Below are positions 49,322 to 57,847 of a DNA stretch of 64,000 bases, one piece after another. How positions within the stretch are numbered: the stretch's first letter is position 1; every line of letters begins with the position of its first letter. The notes under the pieces are model-generated. The model did not search any database and was not told the origin of the DNA. It worked only from the letters and a program-made list of their open reading frames with translations. Source of the stretch: JAFECT01 sp964432415 (GTDB lineage Bacteria; Pseudomonadota; Alphaproteobacteria; Caulobacterales; Caulobacteraceae). The translations under genes and the position numbers were made by a program. The DNA lies in contig CAYSNW010000015.1 in NCBI GenBank assembly GCA_964432415.1, forward strand, positions 1 to 64,000, written 5' to 3'.

Positions 49322-51412
49322 TCAGTCCATCAGCTGCTGGAACAGATAGACGTAGTGGCGCGCCCAGCGCGCCGCGTTGGCGCTGGGGTCGGCGTCATAG
49401 GAGTGGCCGCCGAAATTGTCCTCGAAGTAGAGGTAGGGGTAACCCATCGACTCCATCCTGGCGGCGAACTTGCGGGCGTGGCCGGGGTGGACCCGGTCGT
49501 CCTTGGAGTTGGTCGTGATCAGGGGCTTGGGATACTTCATCCCGGGCCTGAGGTTCTGGTAGCCGGAATATTTGGCGATGAAGGCGTAGTCCTTCGGATC
49601 GTCCGGGTTGCCGTATTCGCCGACCCAGGACGCGCCCGCCGAAAGCTTGTGGTAGCGCAGCATGTCCACCAGCGGGCTTTCCACCACCACCGCGTTCCAC
49701 AGCTCCGGATGCTGGGTCAGGGAGACGCTCATCAACACCCCACCGTTGGAGCGGCCGTAGATGCCGAGGCGCCGGGGCGAGGTGATTCCGCGCTTGAACA
49801 GGTCGCGCGCCACCGAGGCGAAGTCGTCGAACGACTTCTGGCGGTTCTCGCGCAGCACCGCCTGGTGCCAGGCCGGGCCGAACTCGCCGCCGCCGCGGAT
49901 GTCGGCGATGACGTAGGCGCCGCCGCGCTCGAACCAGATCTTGCCGGCCTCGGGCACATAGATCGACGGCTTGGACAGCTGGAAGCCGCCGTAACCGTAC
50001 ATGATGGTGGGCGTCGATCCGTCGAGCTTGATGTCCTTACGGTGCACCAGGAAGTAGGGGATCTTCGTCCCGTCGGTCGAGGTCGCCCAGAACTGCTCGA
50101 CCACGTCCTTTGACGCATCGAAGCGCGCGGGCAGGGCCTTGGTCTTGACCGGCGCGCCCTTGGCGGCGTCGGCGAACCACAGGGTGGTGGGGCTGAGCAG
50201 GCCCTGGGTCTCGAAGAACAGGCCCTCCGACGAGGTCGCGGTGTCGATGATGTTGACCGATATGTCCTTCGGCAGCGGCAGGCGCCGCTTGGCCCACTTG
50301 CCCTTGGCGTGGGACCAGACGTCGATGAAGCCCTTCACGTCGTCAAGGCCGGTGACCACCAGCTTGTGGCGGGTGGAGGCGACGTTCTCGATCGACTGGT
50401 GGCTGGTCGGGCGGGTGACCAGATGCGCCTTCGCATGCGCCGGATCGGCCTTCAGCGCCTTCAGGTCGTAGGCCAGCAGGTCGCCGCTCCTGAAGCCTTT
50501 CCAGTTCTCCTCGATCGAGAAGACCAACTGGCCGTCGACATAGGTCTGGATGTTGTTCTTGGCCGGGAAGTCGAGCTTCACCGGGCCCTTGGCCGTGGCC
50601 AGGTAGTGCTCGCGCTCGAAGAAGGAGGGCGAGCGGTCGTAGAGCACGCCGTCGACCTTGCCGTCGGCCGAGCGCAGCACCTGGGGCGAGACCGAGACGT
50701 CATGGGCCGTGCCGCGGAACACCTCCTGCGCCTGATCCAGCGACTGACCGCGCTTCAGGCGCTTGAGGATGAAGGCGTAGCCGGAGTCGGTCAGGGTGCC
50801 CGGACCCCAGTCGCGGGAGACCAGCAGGGTGTCCTTGTCGAGCCAGGCGGTGTTCTGCTTGCCTTCGGGCAGGACGAAGCCGTCCTTGACGAATTCGCCG
50901 GTCGTGCTGTCGAACTCGCGCTCGGTCACCGCGTCCTTGCCCCCGTCGGACAGGCGCAGCAGGCAGTAGCGCTCGGCCGGCTGCAGGCAGGTGGCGCCCT
51001 TCCAGTACCAGTCGGCCTTCTCGGCCCTGGCGAGGGCGTCGAGGTCGAGCACCGTCTTCCAGGCCGGGCTCGCGGCGCGGTAGCCCTTGAGCGTCGTGCG
51101 CCGCCACAGGCCGCGCGGATGGCTGTCGTCCTGCCAGTAGTTGTCGATGGCGCCGGAGCGGAAGTTCGGGGTCGGGATGCGGTCCTTGGCGGTGAAGATG
51201 GCGAGCGCCTCCTTGCGGAAGGTCTCGTAGCGCCTGTCGCCCTGGAGCACCGCCAGCGACTTCTCGTTCTGGCCCTTGACCCAGTCCAGCGAGCGCGGGG
51301 CGTTGATGTCCTCCAGCCACTGGAACGGATCGGCGCCCGCGGCGTCCTGGGCCAGGGCCGCGCCCGCGGCGACAAGCAGCGCGCCGGCAGCGGCGGCGAA
51401 AATGAGACGCAT
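49322..51412 (-). CDS. Exported prolyl oligopeptidase family protein, copy 1
   Basis: A 696-residue S9A peptidase from ATG 51412, with a signal peptide (MRLIFAAAAGALLVAAGAALA). It has the N-terminal DPFQWLEDINAPRSLDWV motif, a beta-propeller, and a C-terminal hydrolase domain with Ser555 in YGRSNGGVLM, Asp in NSKDDRVHPGHA and His in FGGHSYDAD. S9A enzymes cleave short peptides after proline. It sits 90 bp downstream of a paralogue and 22 bp upstream of an amidohydrolase, a set that would break down proline-containing peptides in the periplasm. Confidence 0.94.
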   Translation of the reverse strand: MRLIFAAAAGALLVAAGAALAQDAAGADPFQWLEDINAPRSLDWVKGQNEKSLAVLQGDRRYETFRKEALAIFTAKDRIPTPNFRSGAIDNYWQDDSHPRGLWRRTTLKGYRAASPAWKTVLDLDALARAEKADWYWKGATCLQPAERYCLLRLSDGGKDAVTEREFDSTTGEFVKDGFVLPEGKQNTAWLDKDTLLVSRDWGPGTLTDSGYAFILKRLKRGQSLDQAQEVFRGTAHDVSVSPQVLRSADGKVDGVLYDRSPSFFEREHYLATAKGPVKLDFPAKNNIQTYVDGQLVFSIEENWKGFRSGDLLAYDLKALKADPAHAKAHLVTRPTSHQSIENVASTRHKLVVTGLDDVKGFIDVWSHAKGKWAKRRLPLPKDISVNIIDTATSSEGLFFETQGLLSPTTLWFADAAKGAPVKTKALPARFDASKDVVEQFWATSTDGTKIPYFLVHRKDIKLDGSTPTIMYGYGGFQLSKPSIYVPEAGKIWFERGGAYVIADIRGGGEFGPAWHQAVLRENRQKSFDDFASVARDLFKRGITSPRRLGIYGRSNGGVLMSVSLTQHPELWNAVVVESPLVDMLRYHKLSAGASWVGEYGNPDDPKDYAFIAKYSGYQNLRPGMKYPKPLITTNSKDDRVHPGHARKFAARMESMGYPYLYFEDNFGGHSYDADPSANAARWARHYVYLFQQLMD

Positions 51413-51502
51413 GGGACCTCCACCCGACAAGGGCGCCAAGATTTTCAAATGCAGTCGGTTATTTCAAGAGTGCCGCGGTGAACGGCGCCCCTGAGACCTC
51501 GA

Positions 51503-53644
51503 TCAGTCCATCAGCTTCTTGCTGAGGTAGGTGTACTCCAGCGCCACCCGCTTGGCCGTCTCCGCCAGGTTGGCGGCCGCCGCGTGCCCGCCTTCGATGT
51601 TCTCATAGTAGTAGAAGGGGTAGCCCAGGCCCTGCATCTTGGCCGCCGCCTTGCGGGCGTGGCCGGGACCCACCCGGTCGTCGGCGGTGGAGGTCTCGTA
51701 GAAGGGCTCGGGATACTTCACCCCGGCCTTGATGGCCTGGTAGGGCGAGTACTTCTCGATATAGGCGCGCTGCTCCGGGATGGCCGGATCGCCGTACTCC
51801 CCGACCCAGGAGGCGCCGGCGGCGATGTGGGTGTAGCGGATCATGTCGAACAGCGGCACCTGGATGACCACCGCGTTCCACAGGTCCGGATGCTGGGTCA
51901 TCTCGACCCCCATCAGCAGGCCGCCGTTGGAGCCGCCCTCGATGCCCAGGCGCCGGGGCGAGGTGATCTTCCTCGCGATCAGGTCCTTGCCGACCGCGGC
52001 GAAGTCGTCGAACACCTTCTGGCGGTTCTCCTTCAGGCCGGCGTTGTGCCAGGCGGGACCGAACTCGCCGCCGCCGCGGATATTGGCCACCACATAGACG
52101 CCGCCGCGCTCCAGCCACAGCTTGCCCACGATGCCGGAATAGCCGGGGGTCTGGCTGACCTGGAAACCGCCGTAGGCGTAGAGCAGCGTCGGATTGGAGC
52201 CGTCGAGCTTGATGTCCTTACGATGCACGACGAAGTACGGGACCATGGTCCCGTCCGTCGACTTCGCCTCGAACTGGTCGACCACCAGGCCGGTGGCGTC
52301 GAAGCGCGCGGGGGTGGACTTGACCCGCTCGACCTTGCCGGTCGCCGCATCCGCCAGCCACAGGGTGTTGGGCTCGATGTAGCTGGTGACGTTGATGAAG
52401 ACCTTGTCGTCCTTCGAGGACGCCGAGCCCAGGTGGATCGAGGAATTCTTGGGCAGGTCGAGCGCGGTCTTCGACCACTTGCCGCCCTTCAGGTCATAGA
52501 CGAAGGCCGCCCCGCGCACATTGTCGAACAGGGTCATGACCAGGCGGTTCCTGGTGATGGTCACCCCGTCGATCGACTGGCGCGCGGTGGGGCGGAAGAC
52601 CAGCGAGGCCTTGGCCTTGGCCGGATCGGCCTTGAGCGCCTTCAGGTCATAGGCCAGCAGGTCGCCGGTCTTGAAGCCCTGCTCGGGCCAGTCCTGCTCG
52701 ATGGTGAACAGCAGCTGGCCCTTGAAGAAGGTGGTGATCTGCGACTTCAGCGGCATCGGCAGCTTGACCGCGGGCCTCAGGCCCGAGGCGTCCCCCAGAA
52801 GGTAGTGCTCGCTCTCGAAGAAGGAGACGCCACGGCTGCCCATCACCGCTTCGACGTGGCCGTCGGGATCGGTCAGGGTGTAGGCGGAGACCGAGACATC
52901 CTCCTTGGTCCCGCGCAGGATCTCGGTGGCCTGGTCCAGGGACTGGCCGCGCTTGAGGGTCTTGACCACATAGGCGTAGCCCGAGTTGGTCATCTCGCCC
53001 GGCTTCCACTCGCGGGCGACCAGCAGGGTGTCCTTATCCAGCCAGGAGACGTTCTGCTTGCCGTCGGGCAGGTGGAAACCGCCCTCGACGAAGGTCCCGG
53101 TCTCGGCGTCGAATTCGCGAAGCTCCACCGCGTCCTTGCCGCCGGTCGAAAGCGAGACCAGGCACAGGCGCTCCTCCGGCGCCAGGCAGTTGGCGCCGTG
53201 ATAAACCCAGTTGGCGCCGGCCGCTTTCGACAGGGCGTCGACGTCCAGCACCGTCTTCCACTCGGGCGTGGCGGTGCGGTAGCTGTCCAGGGTCGTGCGC
53301 CGCCACAAACCGCGCACATGCTCCTTGTCCTGCCAGAAGTTGTCGATCTGCTCGGTCTGACCGTGGAAGCCGGGCGCCGGGATGCGGTCGGTGGCCGTAG
53401 CGATCTTGAAGGCCGCGTCGTGCAGGCCCTGGTAGCGGGGGTCCGCCTGCAGCACGCCGAGGGAGCGGGCGTTTTCGGCCTTGACCCAGTCGAGCGCCTT
53501 GGCGTCGTCCGCGGCCTCGAGCCAGACATAGGGGTCGTCGGCGCTCGCGGCCGGCGCAGGGGCGGTCATCGGTTTCGGGTCGGACAAGGCAGAGGTCGCA
53601 CAAAGCAGCGCGGCGAGCGCCGCGGCGGACGGGATGATACGCAT
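51503..53644 (-). CDS. Exported prolyl oligopeptidase family protein, copy 2
   Basis: A 713-residue S9A peptidase from ATG 53644 with a signal peptide (MRIIPSAAALAALLCATSALS). Motifs mirror the downstream copy: DPYVWLEAADDAKALDWV, Ser572 in EGGSNGGLLMG, STADDRVGPGHARKAA with the acid, and GGHAAAAN with the base. The two copies are similar throughout, so a tandem duplication is likely; the residues around the nucleophile (GGSNGG against GRSNGG) differ. It is divergent from dapF with 142 bp between. Confidence 0.94.
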   Translation of the reverse strand: MRIIPSAAALAALLCATSALSDPKPMTAPAPAASADDPYVWLEAADDAKALDWVKAENARSLGVLQADPRYQGLHDAAFKIATATDRIPAPGFHGQTEQIDNFWQDKEHVRGLWRRTTLDSYRTATPEWKTVLDVDALSKAAGANWVYHGANCLAPEERLCLVSLSTGGKDAVELREFDAETGTFVEGGFHLPDGKQNVSWLDKDTLLVAREWKPGEMTNSGYAYVVKTLKRGQSLDQATEILRGTKEDVSVSAYTLTDPDGHVEAVMGSRGVSFFESEHYLLGDASGLRPAVKLPMPLKSQITTFFKGQLLFTIEQDWPEQGFKTGDLLAYDLKALKADPAKAKASLVFRPTARQSIDGVTITRNRLVMTLFDNVRGAAFVYDLKGGKWSKTALDLPKNSSIHLGSASSKDDKVFINVTSYIEPNTLWLADAATGKVERVKSTPARFDATGLVVDQFEAKSTDGTMVPYFVVHRKDIKLDGSNPTLLYAYGGFQVSQTPGYSGIVGKLWLERGGVYVVANIRGGGEFGPAWHNAGLKENRQKVFDDFAAVGKDLIARKITSPRRLGIEGGSNGGLLMGVEMTQHPDLWNAVVIQVPLFDMIRYTHIAAGASWVGEYGDPAIPEQRAYIEKYSPYQAIKAGVKYPEPFYETSTADDRVGPGHARKAAAKMQGLGYPFYYYENIEGGHAAAANLAETAKRVALEYTYLSKKLMD

Positions 53645-53786
53645 GGGCGGAGGTTCCCCAAAAGCCGGTTCTTGTTTCTTGGCCGGCACGATAGGCGATG
53701 GCGGCGGGCGTGGGATAATTACAGACTCGTAACCTGACCGGCGAAGCCTGACGCAACCGGCGCAATTGCCCTATATCTGGCCGGTC

Positions 53787-54614
53787 ATGGCGCGCCCCTA
53801 TGTCAAGATGAACGGTCTCGGCAACGACTTCGTGGTCGTGGAGTCGCGCTCCCAGCCGTTCGCGCCCACCCCGGAACAGGTGCGGGCCTGGGCGGACCGG
53901 GAGAGCGGCATCGGTTTCGACCAGCTGATCTCGATCGAACCGTCGAAGCGTGGCGACGCCTTCATGCGGGTGTGGAACGCCGACGGCGGCCAGGTCGAGA
54001 CCTGCGGCAATGCGCTGCGCTGCGTCGGGTGGCTGCTGATGCAGGCGAGCGGTCTGAAGCACGTTTCGATCGACACCGCCGGGGGCCTGACCGACGCGGC
54101 GGCCGCAGGCGACCGGCGCATCTCGGTGGACATGGGCAAGCCGGGCCTGGACTGGACCGAGGTGCCGCTGGCCGAGGAGATGGACACCCGCAACATCGAG
54201 CTGCAGGTCGGCCCCATCGACGCCCCGCATCTGCATACGCCGGGCGCCGTCTCCATGGGCAATCCGCACGTGGTCTTCTTCGTGCCCGACGCCGAGGCCG
54301 CCCCGGTGCGCGAGGCGGGCTCGCTGATCGAGCACCACCCCCTGTTCCCCGAAGGCGTCAATGTCGGCTTCGCCCAGGCAAAGGGCCGCGACCGCATCCG
54401 GCTGAAGGTCTGGGAGCGCGGCGCGGGCCTGACGCGCGCCTGCGGCACCGGCGCCTGCGCGGCCCTGGTGGCGTCCAACCGGCGGGGCCTGAGCGACCGC
54501 AAGGCGACCCTGGAGCTGGACGGCGGCGAGCTCGAGGTCGAGTGGCGCGAGAGCGACGGCCACGTGATCATGACCGGCCCGATCGAGGTTGAGGGCACGG
54601 GGACGCTGGCGTGA
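53787..54614 (+). CDS. dapF: Diaminopimelate epimerase
   Basis: Cofactor-independent epimerase turning LL- into meso-diaminopimelate for lysine and peptidoglycan. The 275-residue protein from ATG 53787 begins MARPYVKMNGLGNDFVVV and has the two catalytic cysteines in ETCGNALRC and TRACGTGACA, each in the expected context, plus MGNPHVVFF. Its stop overlaps the following signal-peptidase-like gene by 4 bp (GTGA). In many alphaproteobacteria dapF is next to mtaB; here accessory genes separate them. Confidence 0.96.
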   Translation: MARPYVKMNGLGNDFVVVESRSQPFAPTPEQVRAWADRESGIGFDQLISIEPSKRGDAFMRVWNADGGQVETCGNALRCVGWLLMQASGLKHVSIDTAGGLTDAAAAGDRRISVDMGKPGLDWTEVPLAEEMDTRNIELQVGPIDAPHLHTPGAVSMGNPHVVFFVPDAEAAPVREAGSLIEHHPLFPEGVNVGFAQAKGRDRIRLKVWERGAGLTRACGTGACAALVASNRRGLSDRKATLELDGGELEVEWRESDGHVIMTGPIEVEGTGTLA

Positions 54615-55234
54615 CCCCCGGTTCAGCTGTCGCTCTTGGTTTGGCGATGCTCGTCGGCGACCCCGCTTCCACCTGGACCGTACAGGACCTAGTCAACCGC
54701 TTTGTCATGTCGTCGGGCTCGATGGAGCCGACCCTTCATGAGGGCGACATCGTCGTCACGGACGGAGGCAAATTCAATTGTCCGGGCATTACGCCAAGGA
54801 TCGGGGACGTCGTCGTCTATCTGAAAACGAACAGGAACAACGTCCGCTACATGCACCGTGTCGTGGCCGGACCCGGCTCGACCGTTCAGATGGTGGGCGG
54901 CCGGCTTTTCGTCGACGGCAAAGCCGTGCAGCAACATTCCGAGGGCGTCGTTCAGCTCAACGATGCCTACGGCGAGATACGCCAGGCCCAAAAGATCAGG
55001 GAGACCCTTTCCAATGGCGCTTCGTTCCTGACGCTCGATCTCGGCCCGCATGAAATGCTTGACGACATCCCGTGGGTGCTTCTGGGGGACGGTCAGTGGT
55101 TTCTCATGGGCGACAACCGGGACAATGCGGTCGACTCACGGATCGACGGCCCCGTGATGACCAGCTCGATCTGCGGCAACGTACTGAGGATCAGCGAGTC
55201 GAAGGACCCAGCGCGGGTCGGCTTGAAACCCTGA
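54611..55234 (+). CDS. S26 signal peptidase-like protein with His at the catalytic Lys position
   Basis: A 207-residue protein of the S26 family. It has box B with the nucleophile Ser37 (MSSGSMEPTLHEGDIVV), box C (RIGDVVVYL), box D (YMHRVVAGPGS) and box E (MGDNRDNAVDSR, residues 166-177). In box D the general base Lys of bacterial LepB (IKRAVG) is replaced by His82, as in the ER/archaeal-type peptidases, although the other boxes are of bacterial type. There is only a weak N-terminal hydrophobic stretch (SAVALGLAMLVG), so membrane anchoring is uncertain. It begins at GTG 54611 overlapping dapF. Base usage is somewhat AT-richer than dapF. Confidence 0.78.
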   Translation: MTPGSAVALGLAMLVGDPASTWTVQDLVNRFVMSSGSMEPTLHEGDIVVTDGGKFNCPGITPRIGDVVVYLKTNRNNVRYMHRVVAGPGSTVQMVGGRLFVDGKAVQQHSEGVVQLNDAYGEIRQAQKIRETLSNGASFLTLDLGPHEMLDDIPWVLLGDGQWFLMGDNRDNAVDSRIDGPVMTSSICGNVLRISESKDPARVGLKP

Positions 55235-55251
55235 ACTGAAGGGAGCGATCC

Positions 55252-55362
55252 ATGCAGTTCATGGTGATCGAGCGGTTCCGCGACCAGGACGCCAGGGCAA
55301 TCTACGCCCGGCTGAGGGAGCGCGAGCGGGTGATACCGAAGGACGCAGAGGTGGTGACGTGA
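55252..55362 (+). pseudogene. Truncated duplicate of the DUF3303 gene
   Basis: A 36-codon frame, MQFMVIERFRDQDARAIYAR onward, is nearly identical to the first 27 codons of the intact gene at 55632 (about 91% at DNA level over 80 bp) and then diverges into a short unrelated end and a stop. The stop overlaps the start of the next membrane-protein gene (GTGA). A partial duplication left this fragment. Confidence 0.75.
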
Positions 55363-55622
55363 CGGCGCTGCGGTCGGCCTTGCGTCCACGCTACTGGGTG
55401 ATGTGGATCGGACTCCTGCTGCTGGCGGCCACGCTTTACCTGGGCATGACAGACACAATCTGGCGTCTGCAGGGCCGTCCGGCCGAGGTCTATCCCGAAA
55501 TCGCCGTCCTGGGATTCGGAATGCCGGTATCGTTACTCGTCATCCTGATCGGGGCGCTCATCGCCGGATGGCGCCGCGCCATATTCGGCCACAACGCCTC
55601 CGCTTCACCAAGGAAAGGGTGA
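55359..55622 (+). CDS. Small two-TM membrane protein
   Basis: An 87-residue frame from GTG 55359, overlapping the stop of the truncated DUF3303 copy. It has a basic start (MTALRSALRPRYWVMW), TM1 (IGLLLLAATLYLGM), a short loop and TM2 (FGMPVSLLVILIGALIAGW), then a basic tail. No family recognised. It lies between the partial and the full DUF3303 copies together with the S26-like gene and could be coexpressed with them. Confidence 0.6.
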   Translation: MTALRSALRPRYWVMWIGLLLLAATLYLGMTDTIWRLQGRPAEVYPEIAVLGFGMPVSLLVILIGALIAGWRRAIFGHNASASPRKG

Positions 55623-55631
55623 GGTCATTCC

Positions 55632-55904
55632 ATGCAGTTCATGGTGGTCGAACGGTTCCGCGACCAGGACGCCAAGGCGATCTACGCCCGGCTGAAGGAG
55701 CGCGGCCGGATGATGCCCGAGGGGCTGACCTACGTGTCCAGCTGGGTGTCGGCGGACCTGGGGCGTTGTTTCCAGTTGATGGAGACCGAGGACCTTACTC
55801 TGTTCCAGCGCTGGATCGCGGAGTGGCACGACCTGATGGAGTGCGAGGTAGTGCCGGTGGTGCACGGATCGGAGACGGCGAAGGCGCTCGGCCCGGCGGA
55901 TTAG
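55632..55904 (+). CDS. DUF3303 family protein
   Basis: A 90-residue protein of the DUF3303 type: MQFMVVERFRDQDAKAIYAR start, LTYVSSWVSADLGRCFQLME, FQRWIAEWHDLMECEVVPVV. Such proteins have a ferredoxin-like fold and no known function. A truncated duplicate precedes it by 380 bp. It ends before the terminator at 55941. Confidence 0.85.
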   Translation: MQFMVVERFRDQDAKAIYARLKERGRMMPEGLTYVSSWVSADLGRCFQLMETEDLTLFQRWIAEWHDLMECEVVPVVHGSETAKALGPAD

Positions 55905-55940
55905 AAACCCGGCGGCGCATATGCTATATCCTCCCCACCA

Positions 55941-55960
55941 GGGCGGCCGCAGGGCCGCCC
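55941..55960 (+). terminator. Intrinsic terminator before mtaB
   Basis: gggcggcc/ggccgccc, an 8-bp stem with a GCAG loop, followed by gctttcgttt. It lies 37 nt past the DUF3303 stop and only 22 nt before mtaB, so it may act as an attenuator for mtaB. Confidence 0.7.
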
Positions 55961-55981
55961 GCTTTCGTTTCAGAGACCTGA

Positions 55982-57265
55982 GTGAGCGACGCCGCCGTCA
56001 TCGCTGTCGAAGCCCCCCGTGACGACGTCGAGGTCGTCACCTTCGGCTGCCGGCTGAACGCCTACGAGAGCGAGGTGGTGCGCGCGCGCGCCGCCGAGGA
56101 CGGCCTGACCAATGCGGTGGTATTCAACACCTGCGCGGTCACCGGCGAGGCCGTGCGCCAGGCCCGCCAGGCCATCCGCAAGATGCGGCGCGAGCGCCCC
56201 GAGACGCGCCTGATCGTCACCGGCTGCGCCGCCCAGATCGACCCGGACGCCTTCGCCGCCATGGCCGAGGTCGACCAGGTGCTGGGCAACGGGCTGAAGA
56301 CGAAGGCCGGCTCGTACGCCGATCAATCAAGGGCGCCCCGTGTCGTGGTCGACGACATCATGAGCGTGCGCGAGACCGCCGGCCACCTGATCGACGGGCT
56401 GAAGGACCGCGCCCGGGCCTATGTCGAAATCCAGAACGGCTGCGACCACCGCTGCACCTTCTGCATCATCCCCTACGGCCGCGGAAACTCGCGCTCGGGC
56501 GCGGCGGGCGAGGTGGTCGAGCAGGTGCGCAGGCTGGCGCGCTCGGGCGTCAACGAGGTGGTGCTGACCGGCGTGGACCTGACCAGCTGGGGCGCGGACC
56601 TTCCCGGCGCCCCGACGCTGGGCCAGCTGGTCGGGCGCATCCTGAAGCTGGTTCCCGAACTCCAACGCCTGCGGCTGTCCTCCATCGATGCGGCGGAGAT
56701 CGACGCCGACCTGCTGCGCTGCCTGGCCGAGGAGGAGCGCCTGGCGCCCTACCTGCACCTGTCGCTGCAGGCCGGCGACGACCTGATCCTCAAGCGCATG
56801 AAGCGCCGCCACCTGCGCGCCGACGCCATCCGCCTGGTCGAGGACGTACGTCGTGTACGCCCGGATGTCGCCTTCGGCGCTGACCTGATCGCCGGCTTCC
56901 CGACCGAGAGCGACGCGGCCTTCGAGAATACGCTGAAGCTGGTCGACGACTGCGACCTCGCCTTCCTGCACGTCTTTCCCTTCAGCGCCCGGCCCGGCAC
57001 GCCCGCCGCACGGATGCCGAGGGTCGCCGGCGACGTGGTCAAGGCCCGCGCCGCGCGGCTGCGCGCCAAGGGCGACGAGGCTCTGGTCCGGCATCTCGAC
57101 CGCCAGGTTGGACGCGCGCTCGACGCCCTGGTCGAACGCGAGGGCCTGGCCCGCGCGGCGGACTTCACGGAGATCGCCTTCGAGGGGCCAGCCGAAGCGG
57201 GCGCCATCACGCCGCTTCGGGTCACCGGCCACGACGGGCGGCGCGCGCTGGCGGTTCGCGCCTGA
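55982..57265 (+). CDS. mtaB: tRNA (t6A37) methylthiotransferase MtaB
   Basis: Radical-SAM enzyme that adds a methylthio group to t6A at position 37 of tRNAs decoding ANN codons. From GTG 55982 (MSDAAVIAVEAPRDD) it has 427 residues: an UPF0004 N-terminal domain with VVTFGCRLNAYESE, FNTCAVTGEA and VTGCAAQ (second 4Fe-4S cluster ligands), the radical-SAM motif NGCDHRCTFCIIPYGRGNSR, and a C-terminal TRAM-like barrel. The length and motifs separate it from MiaB and RimO. Confidence 0.94.
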   Translation: MSDAAVIAVEAPRDDVEVVTFGCRLNAYESEVVRARAAEDGLTNAVVFNTCAVTGEAVRQARQAIRKMRRERPETRLIVTGCAAQIDPDAFAAMAEVDQVLGNGLKTKAGSYADQSRAPRVVVDDIMSVRETAGHLIDGLKDRARAYVEIQNGCDHRCTFCIIPYGRGNSRSGAAGEVVEQVRRLARSGVNEVVLTGVDLTSWGADLPGAPTLGQLVGRILKLVPELQRLRLSSIDAAEIDADLLRCLAEEERLAPYLHLSLQAGDDLILKRMKRRHLRADAIRLVEDVRRVRPDVAFGADLIAGFPTESDAAFENTLKLVDDCDLAFLHVFPFSARPGTPAARMPRVAGDVVKARAARLRAKGDEALVRHLDRQVGRALDALVEREGLARAADFTEIAFEGPAEAGAITPLRVTGHDGRRALAVRA

Positions 57266-57307
57266 GCCATCCTTGAGCTAGTCTCACCGGCGGACAGGTC
57301 GGGGGAC

Positions 57308-57727
57308 ATGCCGATGAAAATCCTGCGCTGGTTTCTGGTCATCCTGCTGGTGCTCTACGGCCTGGCGGAGTCGTTCGCCTCGATCTCGACCGCCGCGGCC
57401 AAGATCGGCCGTTTCCACAACGCCCAGCTGGAGACCCTGGCCTCGGGCATGGGCTGGCCGCAGATGCTGCTGTGGATGAGCGTGCCGCTGATCTCGTTCG
57501 TGTCGGCGGTGCTGCTGGCCCGCCGCGACGCCCGCTCGGTCAAGCTGTTCGCCCTGGGAATGGCCTTCACCGTGGTCAATCTGGTGATCTGCGAGAACAC
57601 CCCGACATATGCCCAGGCTTTCAGCCCCGGCGAGCGGATGATCGACTGGTACGGCGTGGGCGTCCTGCTGGTGGCGCTCGGCCTGATGATCCTGACGCTC
57701 CGGCGCGAGAAACTGGTCGCGGACTGA
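57308..57727 (+). CDS. Four-TM membrane protein of unknown function
   Basis: A 139-residue membrane protein: ILRWFLVILLVLYGLAESFA, MLLWMSVPLISFVSAVLLA, SVKLFALGMAFTVVNLVI and VGVLLVALGLMILTL. I do not recognise a family. It starts at ATG 57308, with another ATG two codons in (57314) equally likely; GGGGG lies upstream. It stands between mtaB and lpdA in the same direction; no role is implied by either. Confidence 0.75.
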   Translation: MPMKILRWFLVILLVLYGLAESFASISTAAAKIGRFHNAQLETLASGMGWPQMLLWMSVPLISFVSAVLLARRDARSVKLFALGMAFTVVNLVICENTPTYAQAFSPGERMIDWYGVGVLLVALGLMILTLRREKLVAD

Positions 57728-57777
57728 ATTTCCGGCGGCGGCTTCCCATTTGTAAGGCAATGGTCGCCGCCCGCGTG

Positions 57778-57805
57778 TTGACGCCGGGGCGCCCATGACT
57801 ACTTT
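57778..57805 (+). promoter_or_regulatory. Candidate promoter of lpdA
   Basis: TTGACG (57778-57783), 16 bp, TACTTT (57800-57805), about 40 bp before the lpdA ATG. The -35 box matches the Caulobacter housekeeping consensus well and the -10 only moderately. Confidence 0.45.
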
Positions 57806-57847
57806 GCGCGCGCCCCCGAAACCGGCTCTCCGACACAGGACTTCCCG

